NCBI GenBank assembly: GCA_024291935.2 | Contig: JAGTYA010000026.1 | Location: 8,288,001 to 8,352,000, forward strand | DNA: 64,000 nt | Direction of reading: 5' to 3' | Source of the DNA: Okapia johnstoni | Lineage: Eukaryota; Chordata; Mammalia; Artiodactyla; Giraffidae | Shown here: piece by piece, positions 1 through 13,000 of the stretch | Layout of the letters: each line of letters starts with the position of its first letter | How positions within the stretch are numbered: position 1 is the first letter of the stretch | Program-made: the position numbers and the translations under genes | Notes under the pieces: generated by a model | Database searches by the model: none | Told to the model about the DNA's origin: nothing | Seen by the model: only the letters and a program-made list of their open reading frames with translations

Positions 1-769
1 AACCTGTCAGGTTGGTTCAGCAAATTGTTAATGGGCGCCTGCTGTGTACCAGTCTCTGTGCTCAGCACTGGGACACACTATGAACCAGACACACGGGGGT
101 GGCGAGGTAGACACTTACCCGGGAGGTGAGGATGCTGGAGGCAGTGATTGGGGAGGGGGCAGCCGGAGACCAGCTCCAGACCCAGGGAGCTGGGGGCTCT
201 CCTGGCTCTCAGGGAGGGTCTCCTCCAGACAAAGGGAACAGCCTCTGCAAAGGTCCTGGGGCTGGAGGAAATGGGGAATATTTGAGGACCTGGAGGATGG
301 GTGAGAGACAGATGGTGAGGGGGAGGGGTGGAGAGGAGACAGGTAAGGTGTCATGGGCCTAGGGTGGAGTGTGGGAGCGGCCAGTTCTTTATCCTGAGAG
401 CAAAAGGGATCTTTTGGACCTTTACCCAGGAAGCTGGGGGACCTTTACTCAGGAGTCTTCAGGTTTGCATAGTATGCAGCTCCTTCTCCGGGGCTCAGAT
501 CACTCATCTGTAAAATGGGTTAGTAATCGTATCCTCCACAGAGGGTCAGGATCAAATGAGCCCATGTGAGTACAGACTTTACCTGGCCCCAGGCCCAGGC
601 CCTCAGCCACTGGGGGCTCTTCCGCTATAAAAATATTAAAAGTTGATTGTATGACTTTGTTGGCATAAAGACAAGTGTATTAACATTCGATAGTATATAT
701 TTCCTATATATGTAATGCTATGTATAACATTTTCTTCAACCTAAAAGTTCACTTTTTTCTTCTGATTCT

Positions 770-870
770 TCTCTTTTGGCTGCACTGGATCTTCGTTCTG
801 GCACGTTGCTCTAGAGCCTGTGGGCTCAGTAGTTGAGGATCATGGGCTTAATTCAAGCATGTGAGATCTC
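770..870 (-). repeat. CHR-type SINE remnant
   Basis: TTTTGGCTGCACTGGATCTT followed by a CTCTAGAGC...GGGCTCAGTAGTTG run matches the head of CHR-2-like tRNA-Glu SINEs seen more completely at 62430-62768. Confidence 0.6.
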
Positions 871-1400
871 ACTTCCCCCGACCCCCCACCTTCCTCCCCA
901 ACCCCCACCTTCCCCCTCCCCCTCACCATCCTTCCCCTTCCCCCTCCCCCCCTCCTCACCCATCTCCTCCCGCTCCCCCCATCCCCACCTCCCCACCTTC
1001 CCCACCCTCCCTCCCCCCTGCCCTCCCCTCCCCCTTCCCCCATCCTCCCCCCACCCTCCCCCTCCCCCTCACCATCCTTCCCCTTCCCCCCCCCCCATCT
1101 CCCCGCTCCCCATCCTCCCTCCCCACCTTCCCCACCCTCCCTCCCCCCTGCCTCCCCTCCCCCTTCCCCATCCTCCCCCCACCTTCCCCCTCCCCCTCAC
1201 CATCCTTCCCCTTCCCCCTCCCCATCTCCCCGCTCCCCCATCCTCCTCCCCACCTTCCCCACCCTCCCTCCCCCCCTGCCTCCCCTCCCCCTTCCCCATC
1301 CTCTCCCCCCCCACCTACCCCTCCTCCCCATCCCCCACCCTCCCCCTTCCCTCTTCCCCATTCCCCCTCCCCTATCCCTGTCCTGCTGCTGCCCTGGTTC
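861..1400. repeat. Pyrimidine-rich minisatellite, about 130-145-bp unit
   Basis: This is about 540 bases of almost pure C/T on the + strand. The landmark TCACCATCCTTCCCCTTCCC recurs at 923, 1069 and 1197 (spacings 146 and 128), each followed by related runs CCATCTCCCCGCTCCC and CCACCTTCCCCACCCTCC. Unit lengths vary by C-run slippage. It explains the long proline-rich and glycine-rich open frames on both strands. Confidence 0.9.
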
Positions 1401-4169
1401 CACCACATTCCAGCCCCTTTGATCCTCCCTGGGCCTGTGGAGAGCCAGGCAAAGCCTACCGTCCCCTTCCCCAGCACAGGCACTCTGCAGCTGCCCATCC
1501 GACCAGGGAGATGCCCAGACTCACCTCCCTGCATGCCATCCTTCCCTCCAAGGTGTGGAGCCGCCTCCCCTGTGAAGCCCCCCCTCCCCCATCCCCGTCT
1601 TCCTCCCTCACTGGGGTGTTTACACACTCCTCCCCACCCCACTTGGGCACCCTCGGTGGCCCCTGGCACACAGCTGGCACCCAATTAAAATGTTCTGTGC
1701 AGAGAGTGACGGGGGTGGGGGTGGGGGGGGACTGCGGAGTCCCCCGCAGTAACGTGACCAAGCCCTTAGGGTCCGGCCCTCCGCTTCCTTTCACCAGGCA
1801 GGTGGCCACATGCCAGCCCCTGAACTGGGCACAAACTGGGGAGCGGCTCTGCCCCCACACTGGACAGCAGGCCCTGAGGGTTGAGGGAGGGTCCGCCCCC
1901 CAGATGCCCCGGGCCTGAAAAGGTGTGGGGTGAGCAGCAGGGGATGGGGTTAGGGGACTGCACTTTTCAGCAGCAGCGTGGGGGCAGGGAAGGGCGGGAG
2001 CGAGGCGCCCCAGCGCGCCGGCCTGATGGCGGCTGTCAGGGGACAGAGGATTTGGCAGTGTCCGAGGTGGACCTCATTTCCACCCCAAGGTCACAGACGC
2101 AGCACTGAGGCTCGGAGCCAGTTAACTGTGTCCAGCGGAGCATGGCATCAGCACGTCTCTGGGCGGGGCCCGCGGCAGGGCTGGACCACCTCACCTCGCA
2201 GTGGGGTACCAACAAGCAGACTCAGATGGCAGGCACTGGTCCAGGCACTTCACACACTCTGGCCTAGGAGCCTACGCCCCCAACCCCCCAAAGCCAGAAG
2301 AAGCCTCAAGCCCCCACAGACCTCAGGGCCAGGCCTGGGCCCCACTCACTCACTCACTTAGCCACTCACAAGCTCAGTGACCCTGCTTAGCTGGGCAGGT
2401 TTCGGTCCTCTGGGTAGGGCTGGGTCATAGACTCTGGCTTGGGCCTGAAACCCAGTGCTTGTCCACATCTCCCTCGCCCACCACCCGGCTCAGCAAGAAG
2501 GCCCTTTCAGACAGAGGGAGCGTGTAGGGGTTAAGAAAATGGGCGCTGACAACCAGCCATCCTGGTTCAAGCCCCTTTCCCCCATTCAACCCGGCAGGCC
2601 AAGAGCCTCAGTTTCCTCATCTGAAAAATGGGCTAATGACCAGTTTTGATTTAGAGCCTCAAACCAAACTGAGGGGAGCATGGGGGCGGTGGTGCAGCAG
2701 AAAGGGGAGGCGCTGGAGACTCCAGGCCAGCGTCCAGGTGAAATGGTCAGGGCCAGCCTTGGCCAGGCAGCAGGAAGGCCTGGAACCGCCCTGCTCTGGA
2801 TGGGGGGCTGGGCAGAACACCCAGGGGACCGCCTGTGGTATCTTTGGCACTGCTCCCCATTTCCCATGTTCCCCCCAAGCCTCCAGGTCGTCTCCCCAGC
2901 TCTGAGTGCCTTGGGCACCCCATGACCAGATATCCAGGCCCCTGGGGAGAGGGGCCCCGGGGAGAGAGGGCAGGGGCAGGGTTTAGACCCCTGCGTTACT
3001 GCTCCTCCTGAGTCCCCCCCTGACAGGACTGCAGGGCACAGTGGGCTGGGGGATGGTGACTCTGCAGGCCAGCCTCCTGCGGTGCCCGCTGAACTGAGGC
3101 CCACATCCTCCATGCAGCTTGAGTCTGAGACCCCAGTGCTGGGCTGCACCTGCGCTCTCCCACCTGTGGCAGGTGATGCCACCTGGCTACCTGTGCCCCC
3201 TTCCCCCAGCTCCACCTCTGCCCCGGGCGCACCTCCCTCCTCAGCCCCTGGGTGCCCCTGGCCTGGTGGTCATCAGGCCAGTTCACCCCAGCCCCCTGGC
3301 TCAGGCAGGGCCACATGCAGTGGGATTTCGGGGGCTCAGGGCAGGTGAGCATTGGCATCTCCTTCCGACGGGGCCTTCGGAAACACAGATCAGAGCCCCC
3401 TCCCCGCCCACCCCTTTGAGGCTCGCTGCCAATCCATTTGGCATCCAGCCCTCCACAAGCACGAGCCAGCTCATTTGTGGCCGGTGTTAATTAAGAGAGA
3501 GAGGTGAAGGGGGGAGGCGGGGAAGGGCCATGGAGGGCAGCTTCCGACAGCCGCCAGGACTGCCCGGGGAGCTGGACCCGCGCCCACCTGAGATGCCCCA
3601 GCCTCCCCCGCGGTCTCTGGGGCAGACCTGACCAGACATCCAACCCCTCGTCTCTGCAGCCAGCCTGCTGGGGTGGGGGCGGGCCGAGACTGCATCAGGG
3701 GGCCTACTGTGTGCTCTGCCTGTAAGTGGAGGAGGCAGGCCCCGGTCCTGGTGGGGCGGGTAGGGGGGCCCTCCCTCTGGACTTTGAGGTCCACCTACTT
3801 TGTGGCTTTGACATCAGACAGACCCAGTTCCGATCCTGCTATTGTGCAGCTCAACCTCTGGGCTTTGCTTTTCTTATCTGTAAAATGGGAGTGATGGCAC
3901 AGCCCCTGTGGCTTTGCTATGATAATACGTGGGACAAGTCTACCTGGCAAGGAGCCCTCGCTCGGTCACTGGCCACGTGCACTCCTGGGGCAGAGCCCAC
4001 AGCCACAGCCGTGGTGAGCCCTGCCCCGCGGCCTGCACGTCCGCCGGGGTGTCCGCCGTGGTCCATCTCTGGCTCGTGCTGCCTCGCCCGCCTGCTCTGC
4101 CTGCCTGCACCGCCCTCCGTTCCTGGCGGCCCCCACCCCTGCTCTGGGAGCGCCCAGCCGCTCCTCGCC

Positions 4170-4268
4170 TCTCCATCTTAATTAGCTGCTTGTATTAATC
4201 TTGCAAGTAACGTGGCAACTTGCAGCCCTGGGTTTTCTGGCTGTGGAATTAATTATTCCCCAAGCGAA
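4170..4268. other. AT-rich candidate conserved non-coding element
   Basis: A non-repetitive AT island in GC-rich intron, with TTAATTAGCTGC, TATTAATC and AATTAATTATTCC homeodomain-type sites. Function is inferred only. Confidence 0.35.
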
Positions 4269-5478
4269 GAGCTGTCAGTTCTGTGAGACCAGCCACTTGG
4301 AGCCACCCAGCACCACTTAGCAGCCTCCACACAGGGGCCTGTGGCCTGGCCGGCCTGGAAATGGCCCCACTCCTGGCCCGAGCCCTGTTCCGTGTGTCCC
4401 CCTCCAGAGGGCTGCAACAGGACCTGGGAAGGGAGGCCAGGAGGCCGGAGCGGTGTCAGAGCTGAGGACTCTGGGGGCCGGGGTGCTGAGACACAGCGGG
4501 TCCACGGCCCCTGCTGGCAGCACCTGGGCCTGCAGGACGCACCTGCCCCGACTCGCCCGTGTTCACCCTGATGAGCCCTGATCACGGTGCTTCACACCCA
4601 GGCAGCTGTGTGGTCAGACGCCAGAGCCCGGGCTGGGAGGGATGCGGACCTGTGCGGCCCTGACATTCCAGCCGAGAGGCTGCCAGGTTCACTCTGCCCC
4701 TGTGGGGAGGCCAGAGCGGGCAGCTGGCCAGGCAGAGCGAGACGGACAGGGCGGCCACGGCGGTCCAGCTCCGGTCAAGGGAGGGGGCCCGGAGGCTGGC
4801 GGAGCCGGGGAGAGCCCTGTTTCTTCCTTGACCTTCACGCCGAGCCTGTAAGGTGGCCTGTTCTCCCCTTTTTACATACAGGGAAACTGAGGCACAGAGC
4901 ACGGTGGCTCAAGTCACCCATCTGTTCCGTCTGGTTCCAGTGCCAGGGCCCTGGCCCTCCATGCACTGAGCCGGGGTGGGGCCCGGACCTCACGGGTGGG
5001 CGCTGTGGTCCACGAGGCTCCCTGCCCTGGTTCATGGCTCTCACCCCGCGTGCTCATCCCCCGGGCAGTCCTTCCCCCGGTGGGGTCCCTGTGACCACAG
5101 GTCTGTGTCCCCCGCAGCCTGTGAGCCCCACCCCTCTGCACCGCGCTGGCAGCTGGGCCCTGGGCACCCCTGGGGAAGGAAGGATGCATGTTATCGAGGG
5201 TCACATGCCAGCTAGGCCCCACACGCAGCTGCTTCCGGACCCTGGTGCCCCCTGAACCCCCCCACCCTACAAACTCCAGGCCCATTAGGAGCCTCAGAGG
5301 AAGAGGAAGCCCCAGCCCCCTGCACCCCCTGGTTATCCACCTCTGCTTCAGAAAGCCTGTGCCTGGGACCTGGGCTGGTACTCGGGCCCAGCTGGCAGCC
5401 TCCGATCACCCCTCCACACAGCCGCCTGCCCCCCCAGCCTCTCCCCACTGACCGCCTTTGTCTCTCTCTCTCTTGCAG

Positions 5479-5508
5479 CTAACAGCTCCCTGCTCGGAGG
5501 TGGCGGCG
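5479..5508 (+). CDS. MACROD1: MACROD1 microexon (residues 173-183, ADP-ribose loop)
   Basis: This 30-nt exon follows a pyrimidine tract and TTGCAG and ends at GTGAGT. It enters with two bases of an Ala codon, encodes NSSLLGGGG, and leaves one G of the Val codon completed at 17970. It holds N174 and the glycine loop that contacts the distal ribose of ADP-ribose, so skipping it should abolish activity even though the reading frame would be kept. Confidence 0.93.
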
Positions 5509-8500
5509 GTGAGTAGACCCTTCCTGCGGGCCAGGGCGCGGGGCTGGGTGAAGGGGGTCTGCCTCTCTCCTCCTGGCCCCCTCGCCCACCTTCCAGGCCC
5601 AGCTGGCTGCCGTGCCTTCCCGAGGCTTCCCCCTCGTCCCCACTGGGCACCCCTCTCATCTCTCCACTCCACCCTTCTTTACTGCCCCCCACCCTGTCGG
5701 CCTCGCCTGGCCTCCCGTATCTGTATACGAAGCCAGACACCTGAATGACAGGCCTGGCTCCTGCATGGCTGGGTGACTGGGGTAGGTCCCTGCCCCCTGA
5801 ACAGAGGCCGCCTGGTCTGTAACCGGGGGCTGGAAGGCCCCCTGAGGTTTCAGAGGGACTGGGCCTGGGTCATAGGGGCGTAGTACCGCAGGTGTGGTGG
5901 GAAAACCCCAGCCCGGCCCCCTGATGTCCACGGGCCCTGGGCAAGTTTCCTCACCTGTGAGGGCGAAATGAGCGTCTTCGCTCTGCCCTGCAGCCTCGCA
6001 GGGTGGCTCTGCGTCAGGAGACGGTCTCATCAAGTCAGGGAGAGCTCCAGCATCCATAAAGCCCACGAGAAGGCAGGTGTGTTCACTGTTCTGAGACCCA
6101 CAATTTCACAGGGGTTGCAGCAGGGCCAGGTGGGCAGGGCGTTGAGGTCAGAGCAGGCCCGGCCTCCAGGGACGCGGGGCCAGGTCAACTGGCGCTGGCG
6201 GGGAGGGCCGGGGGGACAGTCCCTGCGCCCCCAGCCCCCGGCCCCTTGCGGGCTGGCCTGCCCGCTGTCTGTGCCGGTGGCCCGATGATTGGTAAGCCCG
6301 GGGCCAGGGGTTAATGCGCCGTCGGATAAATCCCAGGGGCTGTGTTTACGGCGGCAGTGGCGGGGTCCAGGCCAGGTTTTAAAAGGGGGAAAAAATAAAA
6401 GGGGCATAGAAGGTCAGGAATAAATAAGAGCGGCGTTAAGAGCTGTCGGTGACCGGCCAGGATGCAGGATGGGGATGCAGGGAGCGTCTGTTTGTGGTTG
6501 GAGATGTTTTCCCTCCCTTTCCCACTTCTCCTCCAGCTGTCCCTCAGGAGGTCACCGCTACCCTGGAGGCCTCACAGGATGAGGGGGCTTCACCCGGCAG
6601 GGTGGTCTGTGCCATGTGGGCACAACCAGGGGGCTCAACGAGGCGCACCTGTCCAGGCGTGGGGACCAGGGAGGTTCCAGAGGATGGGGTGGGCACCGGG
6701 GAATGGGTAGGAAATAGCGAGCAGTGAAGAGCAGTGGGAAGGGTGTGCTAGGCAGAGGGAACAGCACAGGCGAAGCCTGGAGTGAAGGAGACTGAAGTTG
6801 GGAATGGTTAGAGCCCAGACAGGGGGAGGGGAAATGGGAGAGGACGCAGGGGCCTCAGAGACCATGTGAGGAGCTGGCGCTTTTAGCCATTCAGTTAGGA
6901 GGACAAGCTTCCCAGGTGGCGCTAGTGATAAAGAACCCGCCAGAGACACAGGTTCGATCCCTGGGTTGGGAAGATCCCCTGGAGGAGAGCATGCCAATCC
7001 ACTCCAGTATTCTTGCCTGGAGAATCGCATGGACAGAGGAGCCTAGCAGGCTCCAGTCCACGGGGTCACAAAGAGTCAGACACAACTGCAGCGACTTAGC
7101 ACACACACACATAGGAAGACAAAAGATTACAAAAGCTGTGGGACTCGTAACCTAAGTCAGGTCATCAGCCCTCTTCTGCTCAAAACTCTTCCGGGGCTCT
7201 CGCCTCCCTTCCTTCCACGGCCCACAAGGTCTCCAGCCACCGATCAGATTCCCCAACACACTGCCTGGCCCTCCCCACTCCGTGCCAGCCACACCACCTC
7301 CCTGCAGTTCCTGGAACACAGCCAGCCCACGTGTGCTGCAGGGCCTTTGCACTGGCTCTTGCCTCTGGCCCCAAATGCTTTTCTGCAGACAGTCACAGCC
7401 GTTCCCTTCACCTCTTACGAGTGTTTACTCGCAGGCCCTCTTCTAGTGAGGCCCACTCCGACCTTGGAATTGCAGCTGTTGCCCTTACCCCTCCCCACCC
7501 GACATGCCCTGGGCCCCTCACGCCTCTCTAGTCTTTATTTTCTTCTGAGCACCTCTCTCCTAGAGTGACGTATCACTTACTTGTCTGTTCTGTTCATTAT
7601 TTGTTGTCTGTCTCCCCATTGAGAACAGTAGCTGCAGGAGGCTCTCTCGCACTTAGAAGTGGTCTGGCGCATACAGTCAGTGCTCAATGAATGGTTGATG
7701 AATGAACTGTAGATAAAGTCAGGGATGGCCTTACGGGTCATGCAAAGGACTTGCTGATGAGGTTTCCTGCAGAGCAGGGAGAGTGGCTCATAGGTGGCCT
7801 GGGGACCTCACTCTGGGAGGTCAAAGGACAGCTGCTCTGGCCAGACTGAGCTGCCAGGCCTGGTGGGGTCCCCCGCGCTCGCTTTCCTGCAGCACTGAGG
7901 GCGAGGGGGAGCTGGAGCCGGCCCCAGCACAGCCTGACTGACGCAGAGATGGATGGGGTGGGCCAGGACCCAGGAGGAAGTGGGCCCGGAGTCCAGCCTT
8001 TTAACGCCGGCCGAGATTTATGGAGCCACCGCCAGTGCTCGCTGGGCTGTCACTCCGCTAATGTGATTGGAACAAGGCGGAGGTGGCAGGGAGGGGACTG
8101 GGGTTGAGGGGAGGCGAGGTGGGGGCTGGTGGGGGCCTGGCGCCTGCCTGGGGCGGAAATGGAAATGGGCCCTGGACCCCCAGGACGTCCTCTGAGCTCA
8201 CGTCTGCCACCTGTGCCCTCCCTTGCCCCTGGTCCGTCCATCCAGCCTTAACCCCCATCCTGCCAGGAGGGAGGGCACAGGCAGGGGCCGCCTGGGCCTG
8301 GGCCCCCATCTGAGTGCCCAGACCTGGTCTCCCCAGGTGCACCCTGCAGGGGCTCAGGCTGCTCAGCACCCTCCCGTCACCACCCCTTTACCTACCACCC
8401 ACCACCCATGCATTTAACAAGCACTGGTCCCCCCACCCCATCCCGTTCAGACTGCCCCGCTCCCCACCCCCAGCCCACCTTGCTGACCTCCCCTTGTGCC

Positions 8501-10036
8501 TGTTCCCGGAGCCTGGCTCTCCTTTCAACATGCAGGTGTTTGTTGTTCCTTTCCCCCCAGGAAAACGTACTCTCCCCAGGAATAGAGTTCAGGGGGTTCC
8601 AGGCCCCTAGATCAGCCTTTCTGGGGTGGTTAGTTGGGCCCCTGTGTGCAGGTGCCGCCTCGGAACTGGGGACCAGTAGCCCCGCCCCAGGGTTCACATC
8701 CGGTCCTGCTGGGGCAGGGCAGCCATCAGCTCAGAAAGGGGCTCCTCAAGGGGGGCAGGGCCGGCCTGCAGGGCTTTGGTGCAGCGAACCCAAGTGTTTA
8801 CAGCAAGCATGTTGGGGAGGGAATCAGCTGGCACCCCAAACCTCAGTGGGAACCCCCAGGGGCGGCTCGAGCCCAAAGGACTTAACCCCAAGGGTCCAGG
8901 GCCCCTGGGCCTGCCTCCCTCTGTGGTTGGGCCCTCACCAGGCCCCGAGGCCAAGGTCAGTGGTTCTGACAACACAGCGAAGGGCCCCTACTCCCCACAG
9001 CCTCCCAGCGCTCTTTCTGGGGGGAGGGGGCGGGGCAGGGGAGGACACATGTGTCACAGACCCTCCGACTCAGGATTTGACTCTGCCCTCAAAGAGACCC
9101 ACTTTGGTAGAAGTCTTCCAAGAAATAGGACATTTGACTTGGGCCCCAAAGGCTGCATAGGAGTTTGTCAGGTACAGAGGGATGGAAAGGCCCACCAGGG
9201 AGGGCCCAGCGTCTGCAGTGGGGACTGCCTGGCCCATTCCTACTCCCTCCTCCTTCCTGGACAGCCTTTTACTGGCTCGATAAAAAATATTTTTTTGAAA
9301 AAACACTCTGCTATTGTATGGTAAGAAGGGAGGCGGGCCCTAAATCAGGATGGGAATCGACAGGGCCCTGACGCGTGTCTCTCCTGTTTATTAGGACTGA
9401 AATGTTTACTCGGCGATAAGGAGCCGGCTTTCTCGTGGAGATTTGTGCGCTCTTTTTCAATTACCCCTCGTCTTTCTCTGCCACTTTCGCACTAAAGGGA
9501 TAATAAATGTATCGGAGCGTTTCAATTATTCATCTAAATCATGACTGCGCCTGCCACGGCCAAGCTTTAGTGACAGATTAATTCAGGGCCACCTTCCTCC
9601 TCTTGCAGCGCCATCTCTGTGTCCGCCTGGCCAGAGCCCCAAGGGCCGGCCCAAGGATGAGCGCAGAGTGGGTTGGAGCTTCGTCCACACACACAGCCCC
9701 TGCCAAGGGCCCTCCCTTCCAGAGGTCAGCTGGCCCCCCTACACCGGCAGGCCTGTGAGGGTACAGCCCCCCTGCCCTCCCACCCGTCGACTCTGCCCAG
9801 CCCTGCTCCCCGGGCCCACACTACAAGTCCGTGTGTGTGTCCCTTGCAATGCAGGGTCCCAGACATCTCACACTAGGGAGAAGCCATAGGGTGGCTCGGC
9901 TCCTGGCATAGCCCTCTCCAGGCACGGGGCCTTTGCACATGCTGTTCCCAGGCCCGAGGGCTCCTCTGCCCTCCCACCACACCTTCCCACCTAGTTATTT
10001 CCATGTCAGGGCAGCCCCTCCAACCAGCAGTTCCCC

Positions 10037-10073
<37 letters not shown>

Positions 10074-13000
10074 ACACTCACACTCACTCACTCACTGCTC
10101 TGTTTCTCTCTTCACCGAGGGGCCTGCCAGCACTGGGACACGGCAGACCCTGTCCCTCTTGGAAATCAGACTCGCGTTTGTGTGATTAAGTATTAGCTGC
10201 CCCTCCCCCACTAAGGGGTTAGCGCAAATGTCTGTCTCTCCGCCTCCCGGCAAAAAGCAGGTGCCCAGTGCAGACCTGCTGGTGGACCGGCGTGCCCAGG
10301 GGTGTGTGCCCTCAGCCCAGCTGTTGTGGCACAGGGCGGAACCCACCACTGGGGCCCACCCTCTCCTCTCTCCACGTGGGCACCCACGAGTCCGGGAGGG
10401 GGGCACCCGCCACCCTCTCTGTGTGTCTGAGTCCCTCCCAGTCCCCTCAGTCTATCTCTTGCCGTCTTGCTCTAGTTTCCTCTCCATCTCTCTCCCCTGG
10501 CACGTGCCATCTCTCGCTCTCGCCTGCTCACTTGCTTGCCCTCCTTTGTCCGTGGACGGGCAGGCCTGGGAGGATTAACGAGGCCTCTCGGGATTCAGGC
10601 CTCGGCTGCTGCCTGGCTTCTCTTGCCACCCCGCGCACGCCGAGCCCAGCCCTATCTCCCATCACCCCGCGCTGCTAATCCGTGATTGCTCCCTGCTCTG
10701 CTCCGACTGGCTGGGGCCTGGCACAGCGGGCAGACCCTCTCCCAGCCAGGCTGGGTGGGGCCCGCCCAGCCCATCTTTTCTTTTTTCATAATTATTTACT
10801 TACTTAGCTGCACCGGGTCTTAGTCGCGGCACGTGGGATCTTCCATTTTTTGTTGTAGCACGTGGCATATAGTTCCCTGACCAGGGATTGAACCTGGGCC
10901 TTCTACATTGGGAGCTCCGAGTCTTAGCCATTGGACCACCACACGAGTCCCAGCCACACTTGAGCGTGTGTCTGTGCCAGGCCGGGGCCAGTGGGTGGAC
11001 TCCTCAGGTGCGATCGGAAATTATCTAGGGCAGGTGGCTGTGCTGGGTGGAGAGGGGAAGGGCATTCTTGGCCACCGGCACAGCAGAGACCATCTCGACC
11101 ATGCACCTCCCTTGCTAGAAACTTCCCACTGCAGTGGCTCCCAGGGGTACAGCTCACCCCTCCCCTCTGTCACCCTGCTGAGCCCTCTGCCTGGACCCCT
11201 CCTCCCCCGGCCTCCCCTCAAAGTCTATCACCCAGGGCTCTGCTCAGATGCCACCTCCTTGGAGGGACCTTCCGAACCTGAAACCCACCCCTGCCTGGCT
11301 CCCTTGCCCCTCCGGCTCTGGAGTCTTTCCTTTGGCTGTTTCATGGGGGTGGTGATATAAGAGCTTCGCCTCCTTTGCACCGGGCATGGTGAGCCCACCT
11401 CGCCCTGTCCAATGCACCAGAGGTGGGGGGGAGCATGCAGAGGCTGGGTGTCATCTGAGGTGGAGGCTGGAGGGAGCCCCAGCTCTGCTCAGCGTTGATG
11501 ATTTTATTTCATGGACTTGTGGGAGCCACACGGGAGGTTTCGTGAGCAGGAAGGGGACACGGTCTCCCTAGTACAGGCCCCAGTTGAGGAGCAGGACAGA
11601 GGTGCTATCAGCGCTCCCTGCGTGGATGCTGGGCCTGGCCGAGCTCTCCCCGCGGGCTCTCGCGTACCCGTCACAGCACCCTGGACATGCGTACCCTTAG
11701 CATCTCCATTTTGCCGATGAGGAAACTGAGGCACCAAGTCCCTTGAGCTGAACCGCATTCCCCACCCCCATCCCTCGGCCCGTCCTCCCTGGGGGCAGAG
11801 AGAATGGTGGGGCCCATGCCCTGCTCCCACCGTGGGCAAGATGCTGCCAAGCCCCTGCCTGCAGCTGCCACAGAGATTTTTAATAACAGGAGTGATTTTT
11901 GCATGATGAATGAGGCGCTGCCGTTGTGTACATAATGAAGCCCTAATGTTTTCAAATCCCCATTTAAGGAGCTGATCTCACCCCGTAATGAATTTCAGAT
12001 CACATCGCCGAGCTGTCGTCCATCCGTCTTCCCCCGGGGGTACCCGCCCACCTTGGCATCTCGAGGGTGGGGCCTGGTGAGGGTGGGCTCTGCTTCCCCC
12101 CACAGTGGGCTGAGCCCAAGTCCAGCACCAAGCCGGGGCTGGGACGCGTCTGTTGACTGAATGAGTGACCGACCGGGAGGGTGTGGGCAGAAGCCGAGGC
12201 AGTTTTGGAAATGGGGGAATCACGTGGGGTCAAGGCTCCCACGTCTCAGCCTGCGAGGAAACTGAGGCCACAGAAGAAAGTAGGGAGGGCTGAAGAGAAG
12301 GGGGCCCGAGGCCCCAGGCTGAGTCACTTGGCCAGACCTTATGACTGGGCCTGCGCTCTGCAGGTCAGGGGCCTGAGGGTGCAGAGACTCAGGCTTCTGG
12401 CTCCTTTCAGCCTAGGTGGTGGGCGTCCGTGCAGGGGGCTGGGATGGGCTACACCTGCCTGGTCAGAGTGGGCAGGCTCTACAAAGTGAGACGTCCAAGT
12501 GGGAAGTGGTGGAGAGGGCCCAACCCCAGGTGCCTTCCAGGGCTTGAGAGGTACACCCCTCCCCTGGCCCCTCGGGCCTCAAGCTCACTCCTCTGCCTCC
12601 CCAGCCCTCTCCCTGCCAGGGCTTTCTGGGGGACATCTCCACTGGCAGTGTGTCCTGTCCCTTGGGCAAAGGGGCCCCGAGAGCATTTGGGACAGAGGCA
12701 TCTTTTGCCTATGGAGTCCACGGCTGTGCCTCGGTCTCCTTGTCTGTAAAATGGGATGACACGTGATCACACGCAGGACACTTTGGTACCGTCTCGCATT
12801 GAACCCTCAGGCCAAATGCAGTGGGAGGTGCCATTACTGACCTTGTACAGGTGAAGCTGAGGCGCAGAGGTGAAGTGACTGGCGGAGGGGTGGGACAGCT
12901 GGGGGAAGCGGCCTTGGGTCTCACGGGGCCAGGTCTGCTCCTGAGCCACACAGCCCCAGTGAGCTCATCTCAGAGGCTCTGACACTGGGCACCTGGGAGG

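Larger units (their letters stand above)
1..5478 (+). other. MACROD1 intron sequence (5' part outside the window)
   Basis: No exon supported by coding homology was found here. It is GC-rich sequence with an AT-rich patch (about 620-740), a CHR SINE remnant, the pyrimidine minisatellite at 861-1400 and a homeobox-site-rich AT island at 4170-4268. Long open frames at 833-1918 arise from the low-complexity tract. Confidence 0.7.

Noticed and set aside
833..1918. Long proline-rich open frames on + and glycine-rich frames on - (up to 361 codons)
   Set aside because: They arise from the C/T minisatellite, which lacks stops in several frames. There is no domain, no splice context and no conserved start.
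1..5478. The preceding MACROD1 exon (ending ...IVNA) within the window
   Set aside because: No segment encoding it with a phase 1 donor was found; it must lie upstream.
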